NCBI GenBank assembly: GCA_963747005.1 | Contig: CAVVDT010000007.1 | Span: forward strand, 186,001-250,000 | DNA length: 64,000 nucleotides | Source: CAVVDT01 sp963747005 | Lineage (GTDB): Bacteria; Pseudomonadota; Alphaproteobacteria; Rhizobiales; Aestuariivirgaceae | Reading direction: 5' to 3' | Part shown: positions 39,811-48,960 of the stretch, in pieces | Layout of the letters: every line of letters begins with the position of its first letter | How positions within the stretch are numbered: position 1 is the first letter of the stretch | The notes under the pieces: model-generated | What the model was told of the DNA's origin: nothing | Database searches by the model: none | Seen by the model: the letters and a program-made list of their open reading frames with translations, nothing else | Translations under genes and position numbers: made by a program

Positions 39811-39826
39811 TGTTGGACGTTCAACA
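39811..39826. promoter_or_regulatory. Candidate TetR/BetI-type operator
   Basis: TGTTGGACGTTCAACA is a 14-of-16 palindrome (arms TGTTG / CAACA, centre ACGT). It overlaps a possible -35 (TTGGAC, 39813-39818; TCATAG 17 bases on) in the gap between the Fe(II) oxygenase and the orphan binding protein. The TTG-ACGTTCAA core resembles sites bound by BetI-like repressors; such a regulator is encoded at 41648. Confidence 0.55.
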
Positions 39827-39915
39827 AAAATTTTGTCATAGTGATGTCGACCCGCGGGTCCGGTGAGGTGTCGGCTGGCGGCAGAATGCAGCATGTTCAT
39901 CAAAGGGAGGATCAC

Positions 39916-41511
39916 ATGACGGACATCAAGAGCTTGCGGCGGCAATTTTTGAACGGTGGCATCGATCGCCGGACCTTCATGCAAGGGGCCATGGCGCTCG
40001 GCCTGACGCCGGCATTCGCCACGGCGCTGGCCTCAACGGCCGTCGCCGAGGGCACGCCGAAGAAAGGCGGAAACATGCGCTTTGCCATGGGGCATGGCGA
40101 CACCACTGATACGCTCGACCCGGGGCAGGTGAACAACGGATTTCTTGCTGCCCTGCATTTCAACTGCACCAACATGCTGACGGAAGTGGAAGCCGACGGG
40201 AGCCTGCAGCCAAAGCTGGCGGAAAGCTGGGAGTCTTCGCCAGACGCGACCCAGTGGACTTTCAAGCTGCGCAAGGGTGTGGATTTCCACAATGGGCGAC
40301 CGGTGAAGGCGGTCGACGTTATCGCCTCGATCAACCATCACCGCGGCAAGGATTCCAAATCGGCGGCAAAGCCTTTGGTCGCCGCCGTCGAGGACATCAC
40401 GGCAGATGGCGACAATGTCGTCATTGTAAAACTCAACGCCGGCAATGCCGACTTTCCCTTTACGGTTTCCGACTTCAATTTCCCCATCTATCCCGCCAAT
40501 GATGACGGCTCACTCGACTTCAGTTCGCGAAACGGGTGCGGCGCCTATATGCTGAAGGAGTTCGAACCCGGCCAGCAGGCGCATCTTGTGCGCAACCCCA
40601 ACTACTGGAATCTCGGCAAGCGTGCCCACTTCGACACGTGCCAGTTGCTCGCCGTCCTCGACGTCTCCGCCCGGCAGAACGCGCTGGTTGCCGGCGACGT
40701 GGACGGCATGGACCGCGTCGATCTCAAGACCGCCGACCGTTTGGCCAATGCCGCAAACGTCAAGCTCGAAGAGGTTTCGGGAAAGACTTTCTATACCTTC
40801 CCGATGCGCACCGACACCGCGCCCTTCAACAATGTCGATGTGCGGCTGGCTATCAAGAACGCGATCAATCGCGAGAGCCTGCTGAAGACCATTCTGTTCG
40901 GCCACGGAACGCTCGGCAACGATCAGCCGATCAGCCCCGCCTACAAATATTATGCCGCCGATATCCCGCAACGCACATTCGATCCGGAAAAGGCCAGGTT
41001 TCACCTGAAGAAGGCCGGTCTCTCCTCGCTCGATGTCAAACTCAGCGCCGCCGATGCGGCGTTCGCCAACGCGGTCGATGCCGCGGTGCTCATCAAGGCG
41101 GAGGCGGCCAAGGCCGGGATCAACATCGAGGTGGTGCGCGAAACGGGCGACGGCTATTGGTCGAACGTATGGATGAAGCGACCGTGGAGCGCCGCCTACT
41201 GGTTCGGCACGCCGACCTGCGACGGCATCTTCACCCAGGCCTATGCCGCCGGCGCCGCCTGGAACGACGCCTATTGGTCGAATGACCGCTTCAATGCGCT
41301 TCTGATAAAGGCGCGGGCCGAACTCAACGACAGCCGTCGGGCTGAAATGTATCGTGAGATGCAAATGATCGTGCGCGATGACGGTGGCGTGGTGGCGCCG
41401 CTGTTCGCCAATGACGTGTTCGCCACCAGCAAGAAAGTGCAGCATGGCCCGCTTGCCAACAATCTCGAGATTGACGGCCGGCTGTTCTTCGAACGCTGGT
41501 GGTTTGCGTGA
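39916..41511 (+). CDS. Orphan peptide-type ABC substrate-binding protein
   Basis: 531 aa from ATG 39916 (AGGGAGGATCAC upstream). The N-terminus has a twin-arginine-like DRRTFMQGAMALGL. Family-5 features: LAESWESSPDATQWTFKLRK then GVDFHNGRPVKAVDVIASIN, and GCGAYMLKEFEPGQQAHLVR. No permease or ATPase lies next to it; it may feed the Dpp-like channel at 27014-32008 or another system elsewhere. Likely repressed by the TetR gene after it through the palindrome at 39811. Confidence 0.9.
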   Translation: MTDIKSLRRQFLNGGIDRRTFMQGAMALGLTPAFATALASTAVAEGTPKKGGNMRFAMGHGDTTDTLDPGQVNNGFLAALHFNCTNMLTEVEADGSLQPKLAESWESSPDATQWTFKLRKGVDFHNGRPVKAVDVIASINHHRGKDSKSAAKPLVAAVEDITADGDNVVIVKLNAGNADFPFTVSDFNFPIYPANDDGSLDFSSRNGCGAYMLKEFEPGQQAHLVRNPNYWNLGKRAHFDTCQLLAVLDVSARQNALVAGDVDGMDRVDLKTADRLANAANVKLEEVSGKTFYTFPMRTDTAPFNNVDVRLAIKNAINRESLLKTILFGHGTLGNDQPISPAYKYYAADIPQRTFDPEKARFHLKKAGLSSLDVKLSAADAAFANAVDAAVLIKAEAAKAGINIEVVRETGDGYWSNVWMKRPWSAAYWFGTPTCDGIFTQAYAAGAAWNDAYWSNDRFNALLIKARAELNDSRRAEMYREMQMIVRDDGGVVAPLFANDVFATSKKVQHGPLANNLEIDGRLFFERWWFA

Positions 41512-41647
41512 TATGGCGTTGTGCGAGCTGCCCGGTATCAATCGGGCGGCTCTCGCGGCCCAAGTCCATGGCTCTTTCGGTACCGCGCAAGTGTGATATG
41601 CAAAGGCGAGCGCTCAATTCACCGAGAGCCTGATCGGACCTGAACTC

Positions 41648-42283
41648 GTGGCAATTGCAACCAAAGCACGGCGTCTGGGCGTACGGCCGCGCACCCATGC
41701 GGAGATCAACGACTACCGGCGTCAGGCGCTGATGGAGGGGGCTATCCGCTCGCTCGCCGAACATGGTGTCGCCGGCACGACGGTCAGCACGATCTGCGCC
41801 GCCGCGGGGAGTTCGCGCGGGCTCATCGGCCACTATTATCCCAGCAAGGATGCCCTGATGGCCGCGGCTCTCGAGCACCTCTTCGGCCAGATCTCCGAGC
41901 AGGTGCGCAGCGCGATGGCCAAGGCCGGCCCATCGGCTGTCGAGCAACTGAATGCCCTGCCCGTGGCATTGTTCTCGCCGGCTGTGTTTACCGATCTTAC
42001 ACGCACGGCGTTCCTGAGCTTCTGGCACGAGACGCGGTTCAACCCCACCGTGAAGAAGGCCAATCGCCAACTGTACCGCGACTACATCGCGCGGGTCGAG
42101 GCCATGTTCCGCGCGGCGGCAGCGGAAAAGGGCATCGAGATCGACGCGCTGCGTGCGGCCCAGGGGTTCATCGGCCTTTCCGACGGGTTGTGGCTGGGCA
42201 TGTCGATCCATGACGACGTGATCACTGCCGAGCAGGTCATCGCCATATGTCACGACTACATCGCCGGCGAGCTCGCCGGCTGA
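41648..42283 (+). CDS. TetR-family regulator, BetI-like
   Basis: 211 aa, GTG start 41648 (no better ATG nearby). The helix-turn-helix region reads GVAGTTVSTICAAAGSSRGL then IGHYYPSKDALMAAALEHL, resembling BetI, the choline-sensing repressor of betaine genes. The C-terminal ligand domain is of the BetI C-terminal type. The best candidate binding site is the palindrome at 39811-39826. Its stop lies one base from the stop of the convergent ATPase gene. Confidence 0.87.
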   Translation: MAIATKARRLGVRPRTHAEINDYRRQALMEGAIRSLAEHGVAGTTVSTICAAAGSSRGLIGHYYPSKDALMAAALEHLFGQISEQVRSAMAKAGPSAVEQLNALPVALFSPAVFTDLTRTAFLSFWHETRFNPTVKKANRQLYRDYIARVEAMFRAAAAEKGIEIDALRAAQGFIGLSDGLWLGMSIHDDVITAEQVIAICHDYIAGELAG

Positions 42284-42284
42284 G

Positions 42285-43028
42285 CTAAAGTCTGCCGGCG
42301 TTGATGATCTTTTTCAGGAAGCTGCGGGTGCGTTCGTTCAGGGGATCGCCGAAGATCTGTTCCGGCGGGCCTTCTTCATGGACCACGCCGCCATACAGGA
42401 AGCACACCTTGCTCGCCACATCGCGGGCAAAACCCATCTCGTGGGTGGCCAGCAGCATGGTCATGCCTTCCTGCGCCAGATCGCGCACGATGCCCAGCAC
42501 TTCGGCGACCAGTTCGGGATCGAGCGCCGAGGTGATCTCATCGAGCAGCAGCACCAAGGGCTCCATGGCGAGCGCCCGGACAATGGCGACGCGCTGCTGC
42601 TGGCCACCAGAGAGGCGGTCGGGATATTCCTTGGCCTTGGCCTCGAGGCCGATGCGCTGCAGCAGTGTCATGGCGCGCTCTTCGGCCTCGGCGCGCGGCA
42701 TGTCCAGCACCCTGACCGGCGCCAGGATGACGTTTTCCAGAACCGTCATGTGGGGGAACAGGTTGAAGCTCTGGAAGACGATGCCGATGTCGCGGCGCAG
42801 GGCGTTGAGATCGACACCCGGCCCGGTCACCCGGTCGCCGTGCAGGCGGATCTCGCCGCCTTCGATGGTCTCCAGGCCGTTGATGCAGCGAAGCAGGGTG
42901 GACTTGCCGCAACCGGACGGTCCGATCAGGCACACCACCTGATGCTGGTCGACGTTCATGTCGAGACCTTTGAGGATCTCGAGATCGCCGTAGCGCTTGA
43001 CCACCTTGTTCATTTCAATCAGCGGCAT
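42285..43028 (-). CDS. Polar amino-acid ABC ATP-binding protein (GlnQ-like)
   Basis: 247 aa from ATG 43028; the long upstream frame is noise within the permease gene. Walker A GPSGCGKST, signature LSGGQQQRVAIVRAL, Walker B LLLDEITSALDP, switch ATHEMGFARDV. These are the exact hallmarks of the polar amino-acid (GlnQ/HisP) class. Operon with the permease and binding protein upstream. Confidence 0.93.
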   Translation of the reverse strand: MPLIEMNKVVKRYGDLEILKGLDMNVDQHQVVCLIGPSGCGKSTLLRCINGLETIEGGEIRLHGDRVTGPGVDLNALRRDIGIVFQSFNLFPHMTVLENVILAPVRVLDMPRAEAEERAMTLLQRIGLEAKAKEYPDRLSGGQQQRVAIVRALAMEPLVLLLDEITSALDPELVAEVLGIVRDLAQEGMTMLLATHEMGFARDVASKVCFLYGGVVHEEGPPEQIFGDPLNERTRSFLKKIINAGRL

Positions 43029-43042
43029 GGTCTCATCCTCGC

Positions 43043-44161
43043 CTATCCGCCGGCCCGCATGCGCCGCTGGTCGCGGGCAATCAGGCGATCGACCATGCGG
43101 GTCTGGGGAATGGTGATCAGCACGAACAGGAAGGCCACGGTGGTGACCGACGACAGGTTGAAGTGGTTGCTGGCGATGATCTTGGCCTGATTGAAGGCAT
43201 CGATGGCGCCGATCACGTTGACCAGCGAGGTATCCTTCTGCAGGGAGATGAAGTCGTTGAGCAGCGGCGGGATGATGCGCCGCACCGCCTGCGGGACGAT
43301 AACGAAGCGCAGGGTCTGGCCGAAGCTCAGGCCGAGTGAACGCGCGGCGGCCGTCTGGCTCCAGTGGATGCTTTCGATGCCGGAGCGATAGACTTCGGCG
43401 ACATAGGCGCCGTAGGTCAGGGTGAGCGCCAGGATGGCGTACCATTCCGGCGCGAAATCGCGGATCACCGGCAATCCGGTCAACGGCAGCCCGAAGCCGA
43501 CCAGATAGATGGTGATGATCGCCGGCAAGCCGCGGAACACGTCGGTATAGGCGGTGGCGATGAGGCGGATCGGCCGGCCAGCATCGCCGGGGATCAAGCG
43601 GGCGACGGCCACCACCAGTCCCCACACCAATACCAGCACTTCGGCGATGCAGAAGATGTAGACATTGGTCCAGAAGGCGCGGATGACCAGGCCGAAGGAG
43701 GAAAAGATCAGCGGAATGAAGATGAAAGTGCGCCCCACCGCCACGTCGTTGGCGATGATAAACAGCCCGATGGCGAGCACCAGCACCACGGCGACGGCAT
43801 AACCCATGGTGATCAAGGCGAAGTTGTGGGCGGCGGCGCCCTCGACCCGGGCCTCGACGACCTTGCTGGCGGCGATGGCGGCCTGCGATCGGCGCGCGGC
43901 GGTGAACGAGCGGTAGGCAGGAATGAACAGCAGGACAGATAGGGCGCCAGCGATCCACAGTGCCCAGTCGATCACCGAACTTTCGACCTGGGACTGGGCC
44001 ATCACCTCCTGGATCGCGGCGATGACCCGGAAGGTCGCCGCCGCCACGCCCAGGGCGATCGCCAGCGCCAGCAGTGCCAGGGCGGTGCCGGGCTTGGGCG
44101 GCACCGGGTTGCGCCACAGATCGCTGCGGTCGGTTTGCTGATTAGCGAGGGAACCGGTCAT
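43043..44161 (-). CDS. Polar amino-acid ABC permease (long, GltK/AapM-like)
   Basis: 372 aa, longer than typical 220-aa permeases of this class. Extra membrane segments occupy the first half (LALLALAIALGVAAATF, ALWIAGALSVLLFIPAY, ITMGYAVAVVLVLAIGLFI). The conserved permease domain follows with the EAA-type loop AAARSLGLSFGQTLRFVIVP. A single permease gene, so it probably works as a homodimer. It overlaps none of its neighbours; 14 bases separate it from the ATPase gene. Confidence 0.9.
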   Translation of the reverse strand: MTGSLANQQTDRSDLWRNPVPPKPGTALALLALAIALGVAAATFRVIAAIQEVMAQSQVESSVIDWALWIAGALSVLLFIPAYRSFTAARRSQAAIAASKVVEARVEGAAAHNFALITMGYAVAVVLVLAIGLFIIANDVAVGRTFIFIPLIFSSFGLVIRAFWTNVYIFCIAEVLVLVWGLVVAVARLIPGDAGRPIRLIATAYTDVFRGLPAIITIYLVGFGLPLTGLPVIRDFAPEWYAILALTLTYGAYVAEVYRSGIESIHWSQTAAARSLGLSFGQTLRFVIVPQAVRRIIPPLLNDFISLQKDTSLVNVIGAIDAFNQAKIIASNHFNLSSVTTVAFLFVLITIPQTRMVDRLIARDQRRMRAGG

Positions 44162-44204
44162 GGCTGCAACGCGTGATGGTTGAACGAACGGATGGAGGCG
44201 GGAT

Positions 44205-44246
44205 GCAGCACCCCTTCATCGGGATCATCCCGGGGCGGGGTGCTGC
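44205..44246 (-). other. Intercistronic hairpin between binding-protein and permease genes
   Basis: Perfect 10-bp stem GCAGCACCCC / GGGGTGCTGC (44205-44214 with 44237-44246) with an internal partly paired loop. There is no T run. Hairpins directly after binding-protein genes often stabilise that part of the mRNA so that more binding protein than membrane protein is made. Confidence 0.6.
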
Positions 44247-44260
44247 GATTGTGAATCAGA

Positions 44261-45121
44261 TCACGGCTTGAAGTACGGGACCTTGGTCGGGTCGGAACCC
44301 CACGCGGCCGCCAGATACTTCGCCGCCAGCTTCTTCAGGGTGCCGTCCTTCATCAGCGCGGTGATGATCTTGTCGAGCTTCTTCTCGTTGGCCGAGCCCT
44401 TGGGATAGAGCGCACCGTAGGTTTCGCCGGTGTGGTACTGGCCAACCACCTCAAACAGGCCGTGCGACTGGCCGGCCTGGGCCAGCACGATGGAGGTATC
44501 GGTCATCGCGGCATCGATCTGACCGGCCTGCAGGGAGGTGAACATCGACGAGGTGTCGGGGAAGACCTTTGGCGTCGTCATGGGCTTCAGCTTGTCGGCC
44601 ACGAAGGCGGCACCGGTGGTCGCCTGCTGCACGCCGATGCGGGCCTTTTTGATGGAGGTGGAGGTTAGCTTGGTGCCCTTCTTCACCATCACGCCGATAT
44701 CGGATGAGAAGTAGGGGACGGAAAAGTCCACCACCTTGGCGCGTTCGGCGGTGATCGAGATCTCGGAAAGCGCCAGATCGAAATCCTTGGTCTGGCCGGC
44801 AACCAGCGCATCCCAGGCGACGTTCTTGACCACCACCTTGTCGAGCCCCGCACGGTGCGCGATGTTGGCCGCCATGCAGTATTCGTAGCCGTCCTTGATG
44901 CTGTCGGGTGTGTCGCCGTTCCACCAGCCGACCGCCGGCAGGTTGACTTCAACGGTAAGCTGGCCGGCAATCGCCGGCTTGATCGGCGTTTCGCCCTTCT
45001 TGCCGGTCAGGGTGCAGTTGCCGATCATCGAGGCGGCAAAGACCGGTCCGGGCAAGGCGATGGCAAGCACGATACCGGCAAGCGCCAGGCGACGAAGCGG
45101 TGAGAGATGAATGGCTTTCAT
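44261..45121 (-). CDS. Polar amino-acid ABC substrate-binding protein (SBP family 3)
   Basis: 286 aa with a signal peptide (about 1-29, VFA-ASM). Family-3 landmarks: WDALVAGQTKDFDLALSEIS then ITAERAKVVDFSVPYFSSDI, and LQAGQIDAAMTDTSIVLAQA. The ribosome site AGGAGG lies about 9 bases before ATG 45121. First gene of a three-gene transporter operon. The ligand is a polar or charged amino acid, not identifiable. Confidence 0.92.
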   Translation of the reverse strand: MKAIHLSPLRRLALAGIVLAIALPGPVFAASMIGNCTLTGKKGETPIKPAIAGQLTVEVNLPAVGWWNGDTPDSIKDGYEYCMAANIAHRAGLDKVVVKNVAWDALVAGQTKDFDLALSEISITAERAKVVDFSVPYFSSDIGVMVKKGTKLTSTSIKKARIGVQQATTGAAFVADKLKPMTTPKVFPDTSSMFTSLQAGQIDAAMTDTSIVLAQAGQSHGLFEVVGQYHTGETYGALYPKGSANEKKLDKIITALMKDGTLKKLAAKYLAAAWGSDPTKVPYFKP

Positions 45122-45464
45122 TGATAGATCCTCCTGTCTTGAACAGTGCTGATTGTTGTCGTTCAGTGTAACCAGTGCGGCGGCGGCTGCGCTGCCGTCG
45201 CGATATCGTGTGTCAGGGGAGAGGTTTCGGCTTCGGTCGTGAACGTTTTCACTCCGGGAACCAGTTCATTGACTGCTAGCGCGCTTTGCATCGGGCTGAA
45301 GCGTCCAGGAAAGGGGCGGTTATCTACTTTATTACGCCCGCATTGGACGATGTTGGCACATTTCGACCGCGGTTCCAACGGCTTCTCATTGTCAGGGTTC
45401 CTGCCGCGACATCACGTCACTTTCTCCGACGAATGACAAAGCACCGATGCAGGCAGCATCCACT
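45122..45464. other. Intergenic region between transporter and ligase operons
   Basis: About 340 bases. It must hold the promoter for the amino-acid transporter (minus strand). A 71-codon minus-strand frame (45163-45378) has no family resemblance and was not accepted. No terminator with a T run was seen after the ligase gene. Confidence 0.4.
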
Positions 45465-46811
45465 TCAGTAGATACCGGCATAGCGGGCGCAAAGGCGATC
45501 GCCCTCGATCCCCTCCAAAAGCTTCATCTCCATGCGCTTCATGCCGGTATAGGTGGCAAGCGCCGCCTTGCTGAACCAGCTACAAACTTCGCCATCCGCG
45601 GCCAGGCAATCGAGGGCCTCGGGCAGGGATTGCGGCAGGCGCCGGAGGCTCAGCCTGTCGCGCTCGGCAGCGGTCAGGGCGGCGGGGTCGCCGGTAAAGA
45701 TGGCGGGGGTCGAGAGCCTTTCGCGGATGCCGGCAAGGCCTGCCCGCACCATCACCCCGAGCACCAGGTGGGGCGAGGCGGTGGCATCGGCGGCGCGATA
45801 TTCGATATTGAACTGATGGGCCGGATCACGACCGCCGATGGAGGTGAGCGGGCAGATGCGCAGCGCCGCTTCGCGGTCTTGCTCGCCCAGCCAGGTATAG
45901 CTGGCGCTCCAGTGGTGCGGCCGCAACCTGAGGGCGGAGACGGGCGAGGGTGCGGTGAAGGTGATGAGCGCTGGCAGGTGCCGCAACAGACCGGCGCAAA
46001 ACGAGCCGGCGAGCGCAGAGAGCCTGCCGGCTGCCTTGGGGTCGTAGGCCGTCGCCGTACCATCGGGACCGGCAAAGCTGAAATGCACGTGCACCCCGTT
46101 GCCCACGCCCGCCATGACGGTCTTGGGCGCGAAGCTGGCCCGCCAGCCTTGGAGGCGAGCGGCCTCGCGCACGATCTCGCGCACGATGGCGGCCCGATCG
46201 GCGGCCACCAGACCCGGGACGGGTGAGGTGGTGACCTCGAACTGGTCCCGGCCGTATTCGGCGATGAACACTTCCGGTTCGAGGCCTGCCTGCTCAAGGG
46301 CCGCCATCAGTTCGGGTCCGAAGGGATCGGCGCGGCGGAGCGCTGCGACGGAAAAAGCCGGTGCAGGCGACCAGTCGGCCCCCAGGATCTGGAATTCCTG
46401 TTCGAAGGTGGCGATAAATTCACAGTCTGTCTCGGCCTTGAAATCGGCCAGTGCACCTTTCAGGAAGGAGCGCGGGCAGCAGGTCCAGGGCGCGCCGTCG
46501 AGTTCGACGATGTCGCACATGACGATGTCGAGCGGAGTGGCGGCGCGGGCCGGCCAGGCGCGGAAACGCGCTGTCTCGTCGGCCACAAGACGCAGGTCGC
46601 CGGCGCTACCCCAGGGGTTGGGATCGGCGATCTCATCGAAAGGAGTGAGCGACATGTTGGCGGGCACCCAGCCGCAGGTCTTCACCGCGCCCGAGGCTTC
46701 GAACGAGCGGCGGGTCAGCGAGCGGGCGCGCATCAGGCCGGCATAATCGACGGTCGCCATGCTGACCAACGGCTCGGCCGCGGCCGGCTGCACCACCCGC
46801 TGGCCGGTCAT
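45465..46811 (-). CDS. Glutamine-synthetase-family ligase (GlnA-like, catabolic type)
   Basis: 448 aa. Glutamine-synthetase features: GNGVHVHFSF (ATP/metal His region), RPHHWSASYTWLGEQDREAA (equivalent of the N-x-x-x-R loop), and QFNIEYRAADATASPHL (R-x-x-D-x-x-x-x-P-x-L). FEQEFQILG supplies metal glutamates. The sequence is closer to gamma-glutamyl-amine ligases (PuuA/GlnA3-4 type) than to nitrogen-assimilating GlnA, and lacks the GlnA adenylylation tyrosine pattern. Its start overlaps the stop of the isochorismatase-fold gene (ATGA), linking it to the Rbs-like transporter operon. It probably gamma-glutamylates an imported amine or its breakdown product. Confidence 0.8.
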   Translation of the reverse strand: MTGQRVVQPAAAEPLVSMATVDYAGLMRARSLTRRSFEASGAVKTCGWVPANMSLTPFDEIADPNPWGSAGDLRLVADETARFRAWPARAATPLDIVMCDIVELDGAPWTCCPRSFLKGALADFKAETDCEFIATFEQEFQILGADWSPAPAFSVAALRRADPFGPELMAALEQAGLEPEVFIAEYGRDQFEVTTSPVPGLVAADRAAIVREIVREAARLQGWRASFAPKTVMAGVGNGVHVHFSFAGPDGTATAYDPKAAGRLSALAGSFCAGLLRHLPALITFTAPSPVSALRLRPHHWSASYTWLGEQDREAALRICPLTSIGGRDPAHQFNIEYRAADATASPHLVLGVMVRAGLAGIRERLSTPAIFTGDPAALTAAERDRLSLRRLPQSLPEALDCLAADGEVCSWFSKAALATYTGMKRMEMKLLEGIEGDRLCARYAGIY

Positions 46812-47449
46812 GGCGTCATGGCTTCCAGCCGCGCCACCACCTCATCGCTGGTCGTCACCCAACAATAGCCGCCAAAGGCCGCAAGGGCATTGTCGTGGCG
46901 GGCCTGGCTGTAGGTGGCCGAGGCATCCTCCGGCAGGCTCACCAGATAGCCGCGGTCGGAGGCATCGCGCACCGCCATGTCGACGCACTGGTCGGTGACG
47001 ACGCCGGCGATGATAAGGTACTTCACGCCAAGATTCTTCAACACATAGTCGATGGCGGTGGAGTTGAAGACGCCGGAGGACGACTTGGGCAGCAAAATCT
47101 CGTTGTCGATCGGTGCCAGTTCGCGAATTGGCCGGCCTTCGGGCGTCCCCTTGGGGATAAAGATGCCGGACAGGCGATGATCGAGCGAGATGTCGCGGCC
47201 ATCCTTTGTCAGGGCCTCGATGACGGTGTGCAGCACAGTGATGCCGGCGGCGCGGGCGGCGCGAAGCAGGCGAACCTGGTTGGGAATGGCCGTCCGATTG
47301 AGGCGCTGGAAGAAATAATGGTCGGCGCCCCGCTCGCGATGGGCGGGATCGAGCCCGGGGCGACAGAATATCTCCTGCAGATCGACGAACAGCAGTGCCG
47401 TTGCATCGCGCTCGTAAGGGGCATCGCGGCGGGCGGGATGGTCTGGCAT
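46808..47449 (-). CDS. Isochorismatase-fold cysteine hydrolase
   Basis: 213 aa from ATG 47449 (GGAGCCGGGAG upstream). The catalytic triad of the family is visible: Asp in LLFVDLQEIF, Lys in LLPKSSSGVF and Cys in VTDQCVDMAVRDA. The family includes nicotinamidases, N-carbamoylsarcosine amidases and biuret or ureidoacrylate hydrolases. Between an ABC ATPase and a GS-like ligase gene, it most likely hydrolyses an amide or carbamoyl group of the imported compound and releases an amine or ammonia. Confidence 0.88.
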   Translation of the reverse strand: MPDHPARRDAPYERDATALLFVDLQEIFCRPGLDPAHRERGADHYFFQRLNRTAIPNQVRLLRAARAAGITVLHTVIEALTKDGRDISLDHRLSGIFIPKGTPEGRPIRELAPIDNEILLPKSSSGVFNSTAIDYVLKNLGVKYLIIAGVVTDQCVDMAVRDASDRGYLVSLPEDASATYSQARHDNALAAFGGYCWVTTSDEVVARLEAMTP

Positions 47450-47460
47450 CTCCCGGCTCC

Positions 47461-48960
47461 TCAATGTACCGCGGCGTACATGATCTTTTCCTGGGTGGCT
47501 TCGACGGGCGAGATTTCCTCGACCACGCGGCCCTGGCGGAAGACCAGAATGCGGTCCGACAGGTTCATGACCTCCGGCAGGTAGGACGAGATCACCACGA
47601 CGGCGAGGCCGGCGTCGGCCAGATTGTTGATGAACTGGTGAATCTCGGCGATGGCCCCCACATCGACGCCGCGCGTCGGCTCGTCGAAGATGACGAGGCG
47701 CGGCTTCTGAATCAGACCCTTGCCGATCACCACCTTCTGCTGGTTGCCGCCGGAAAGTTCGATCACCCGGGCATTGTCGTTGATCGCCTTGACATTGAGG
47801 CGCTTCGACCAGTCTGCCGCCAGCTCGCGCATCTCGGCGAAATCGACAATCAGGGAGCGTTCGAGGCCGGCTGCCAGAAGACCGGAATAGAAATTCTCGG
47901 CAATCGACATGGTCTCGAAGATGCCTTCGCTCTTGCGGTCCTCGGTCACGTAGACGACGCGGTCCCGGATGGCCTCGGCGGGCACGTTGTAGCGCACCGG
48001 GCGGCCGTCGAGTTCGATGTCTCCGCCGCGCAGAAAATCGCGCTTGTAGATGCCTGAGACGATCTTGAAAGTCTCGGTGCGCCCCGACCCGATGAGGCCG
48101 AAGATGCCGGTGATCTGGCCTTCGTAGACGGAAAAGGAATTGTTGCGTACGGCGGCGCCCATGGAGATGTCCTGCACCGACAGGACCCTTGAGCCGGCCT
48201 TGCGGATCTGGGCGAGGGTGCGGCGGGTGTTGTATATCTCGTTGGAAAGCGCCCGACCGACCATGGCGTGCACCACCTCGTCGCGATTGAAGTCGCTGGC
48301 CTTGCCCTCGGCCACCTTCTCGCCGTCGCGCAGGATGGTGATGCGATCGGCTTCGGAAAGGGCTTCTTCCAGCGCATGGGAGATGAACACCACCGATACG
48401 CCGGATGCCTTCAGCCGTTTCATCAGCGCAAAGAAATGGCGCTTTTCCTCCGGCGTCAGCGCGGCTGTGGGTTCATCGAAGATGATCACCTCGGCCTTGT
48501 GGTGGACGGCGCGGGCGATCTCCACCATCTGCCGCTTGGCGGCACCCAGCGAGGCGACCGGTGCCGTCGGGTCGACGGTGAAGTTGAGAGACTGCAGGAA
48601 CTGCTGGGCGGCGATGTTGATGCCGCGCAGGCGGTTGAGGAATTTTTCCTCGCCCAGATAGATGTTTTGGGCAACCGTCATCGACGGCACGAGGCTGGTT
48701 TCCTGGAAGACCATGGCGATGCCGTCGCTCAGGGCCTCGAAAGGTGAGGCATAGCGCACCTCGCGGTCGCGGTAGAGCATGCGGCCCGAAGTCGATTCCA
48801 CGACACCGGCCATGACCTTGGTAAGGGTCGACTTGCCGGCGCCGTTCTCACCCACCAGGGCATGGATTTCCTGTCTTTCCAAGGTGAAGTCGACATCGCG
48901 GATGGCCGGCACGCCGCGAAAGGCCTTGGTCACCTTCTGCATCTCGATGATGGGGCTCAT
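47461..48960 (-). CDS. Rbs-type ABC ATP-binding protein (two ATPase domains)
   Basis: 499 aa from ATG 48960 (overlaps the stop of the propeller gene; ATGA). Domain 1: Walker A GENGAGKST, signature LGAAKRQMVEIARA, Walker B VIIFDEPTAAL. Domain 2: degenerate Walker A GLIGSGRTE, signature LSGGNQQKVVIGKGL, Walker B VIFDEPTRGVD. This asymmetric pattern is the rule for the ribose/xylose/autoinducer (RbsA) class. Confidence 0.93.
   Translation of the reverse strand: MSPIIEMQKVTKAFRGVPAIRDVDFTLERQEIHALVGENGAGKSTLTKVMAGVVESTSGRMLYRDREVRYASPFEALSDGIAMVFQETSLVPSMTVAQNIYLGEEKFLNRLRGINIAAQQFLQSLNFTVDPTAPVASLGAAKRQMVEIARAVHHKAEVIIFDEPTAALTPEEKRHFFALMKRLKASGVSVVFISHALEEALSEADRITILRDGEKVAEGKASDFNRDEVVHAMVGRALSNEIYNTRRTLAQIRKAGSRVLSVQDISMGAAVRNNSFSVYEGQITGIFGLIGSGRTETFKIVSGIYKRDFLRGGDIELDGRPVRYNVPAEAIRDRVVYVTEDRKSEGIFETMSIAENFYSGLLAAGLERSLIVDFAEMRELAADWSKRLNVKAINDNARVIELSGGNQQKVVIGKGLIQKPRLVIFDEPTRGVDVGAIAEIHQFINNLADAGLAVVVISSYLPEVMNLSDRILVFRQGRVVEEISPVEATQEKIMYAAVH

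Noticed and set aside
42285..44117. 610-codon frame that would extend the GlnQ-like ATPase upstream
   Set aside because: The upstream half is an out-of-frame reading of the permease gene; a normal start exists at 43028.
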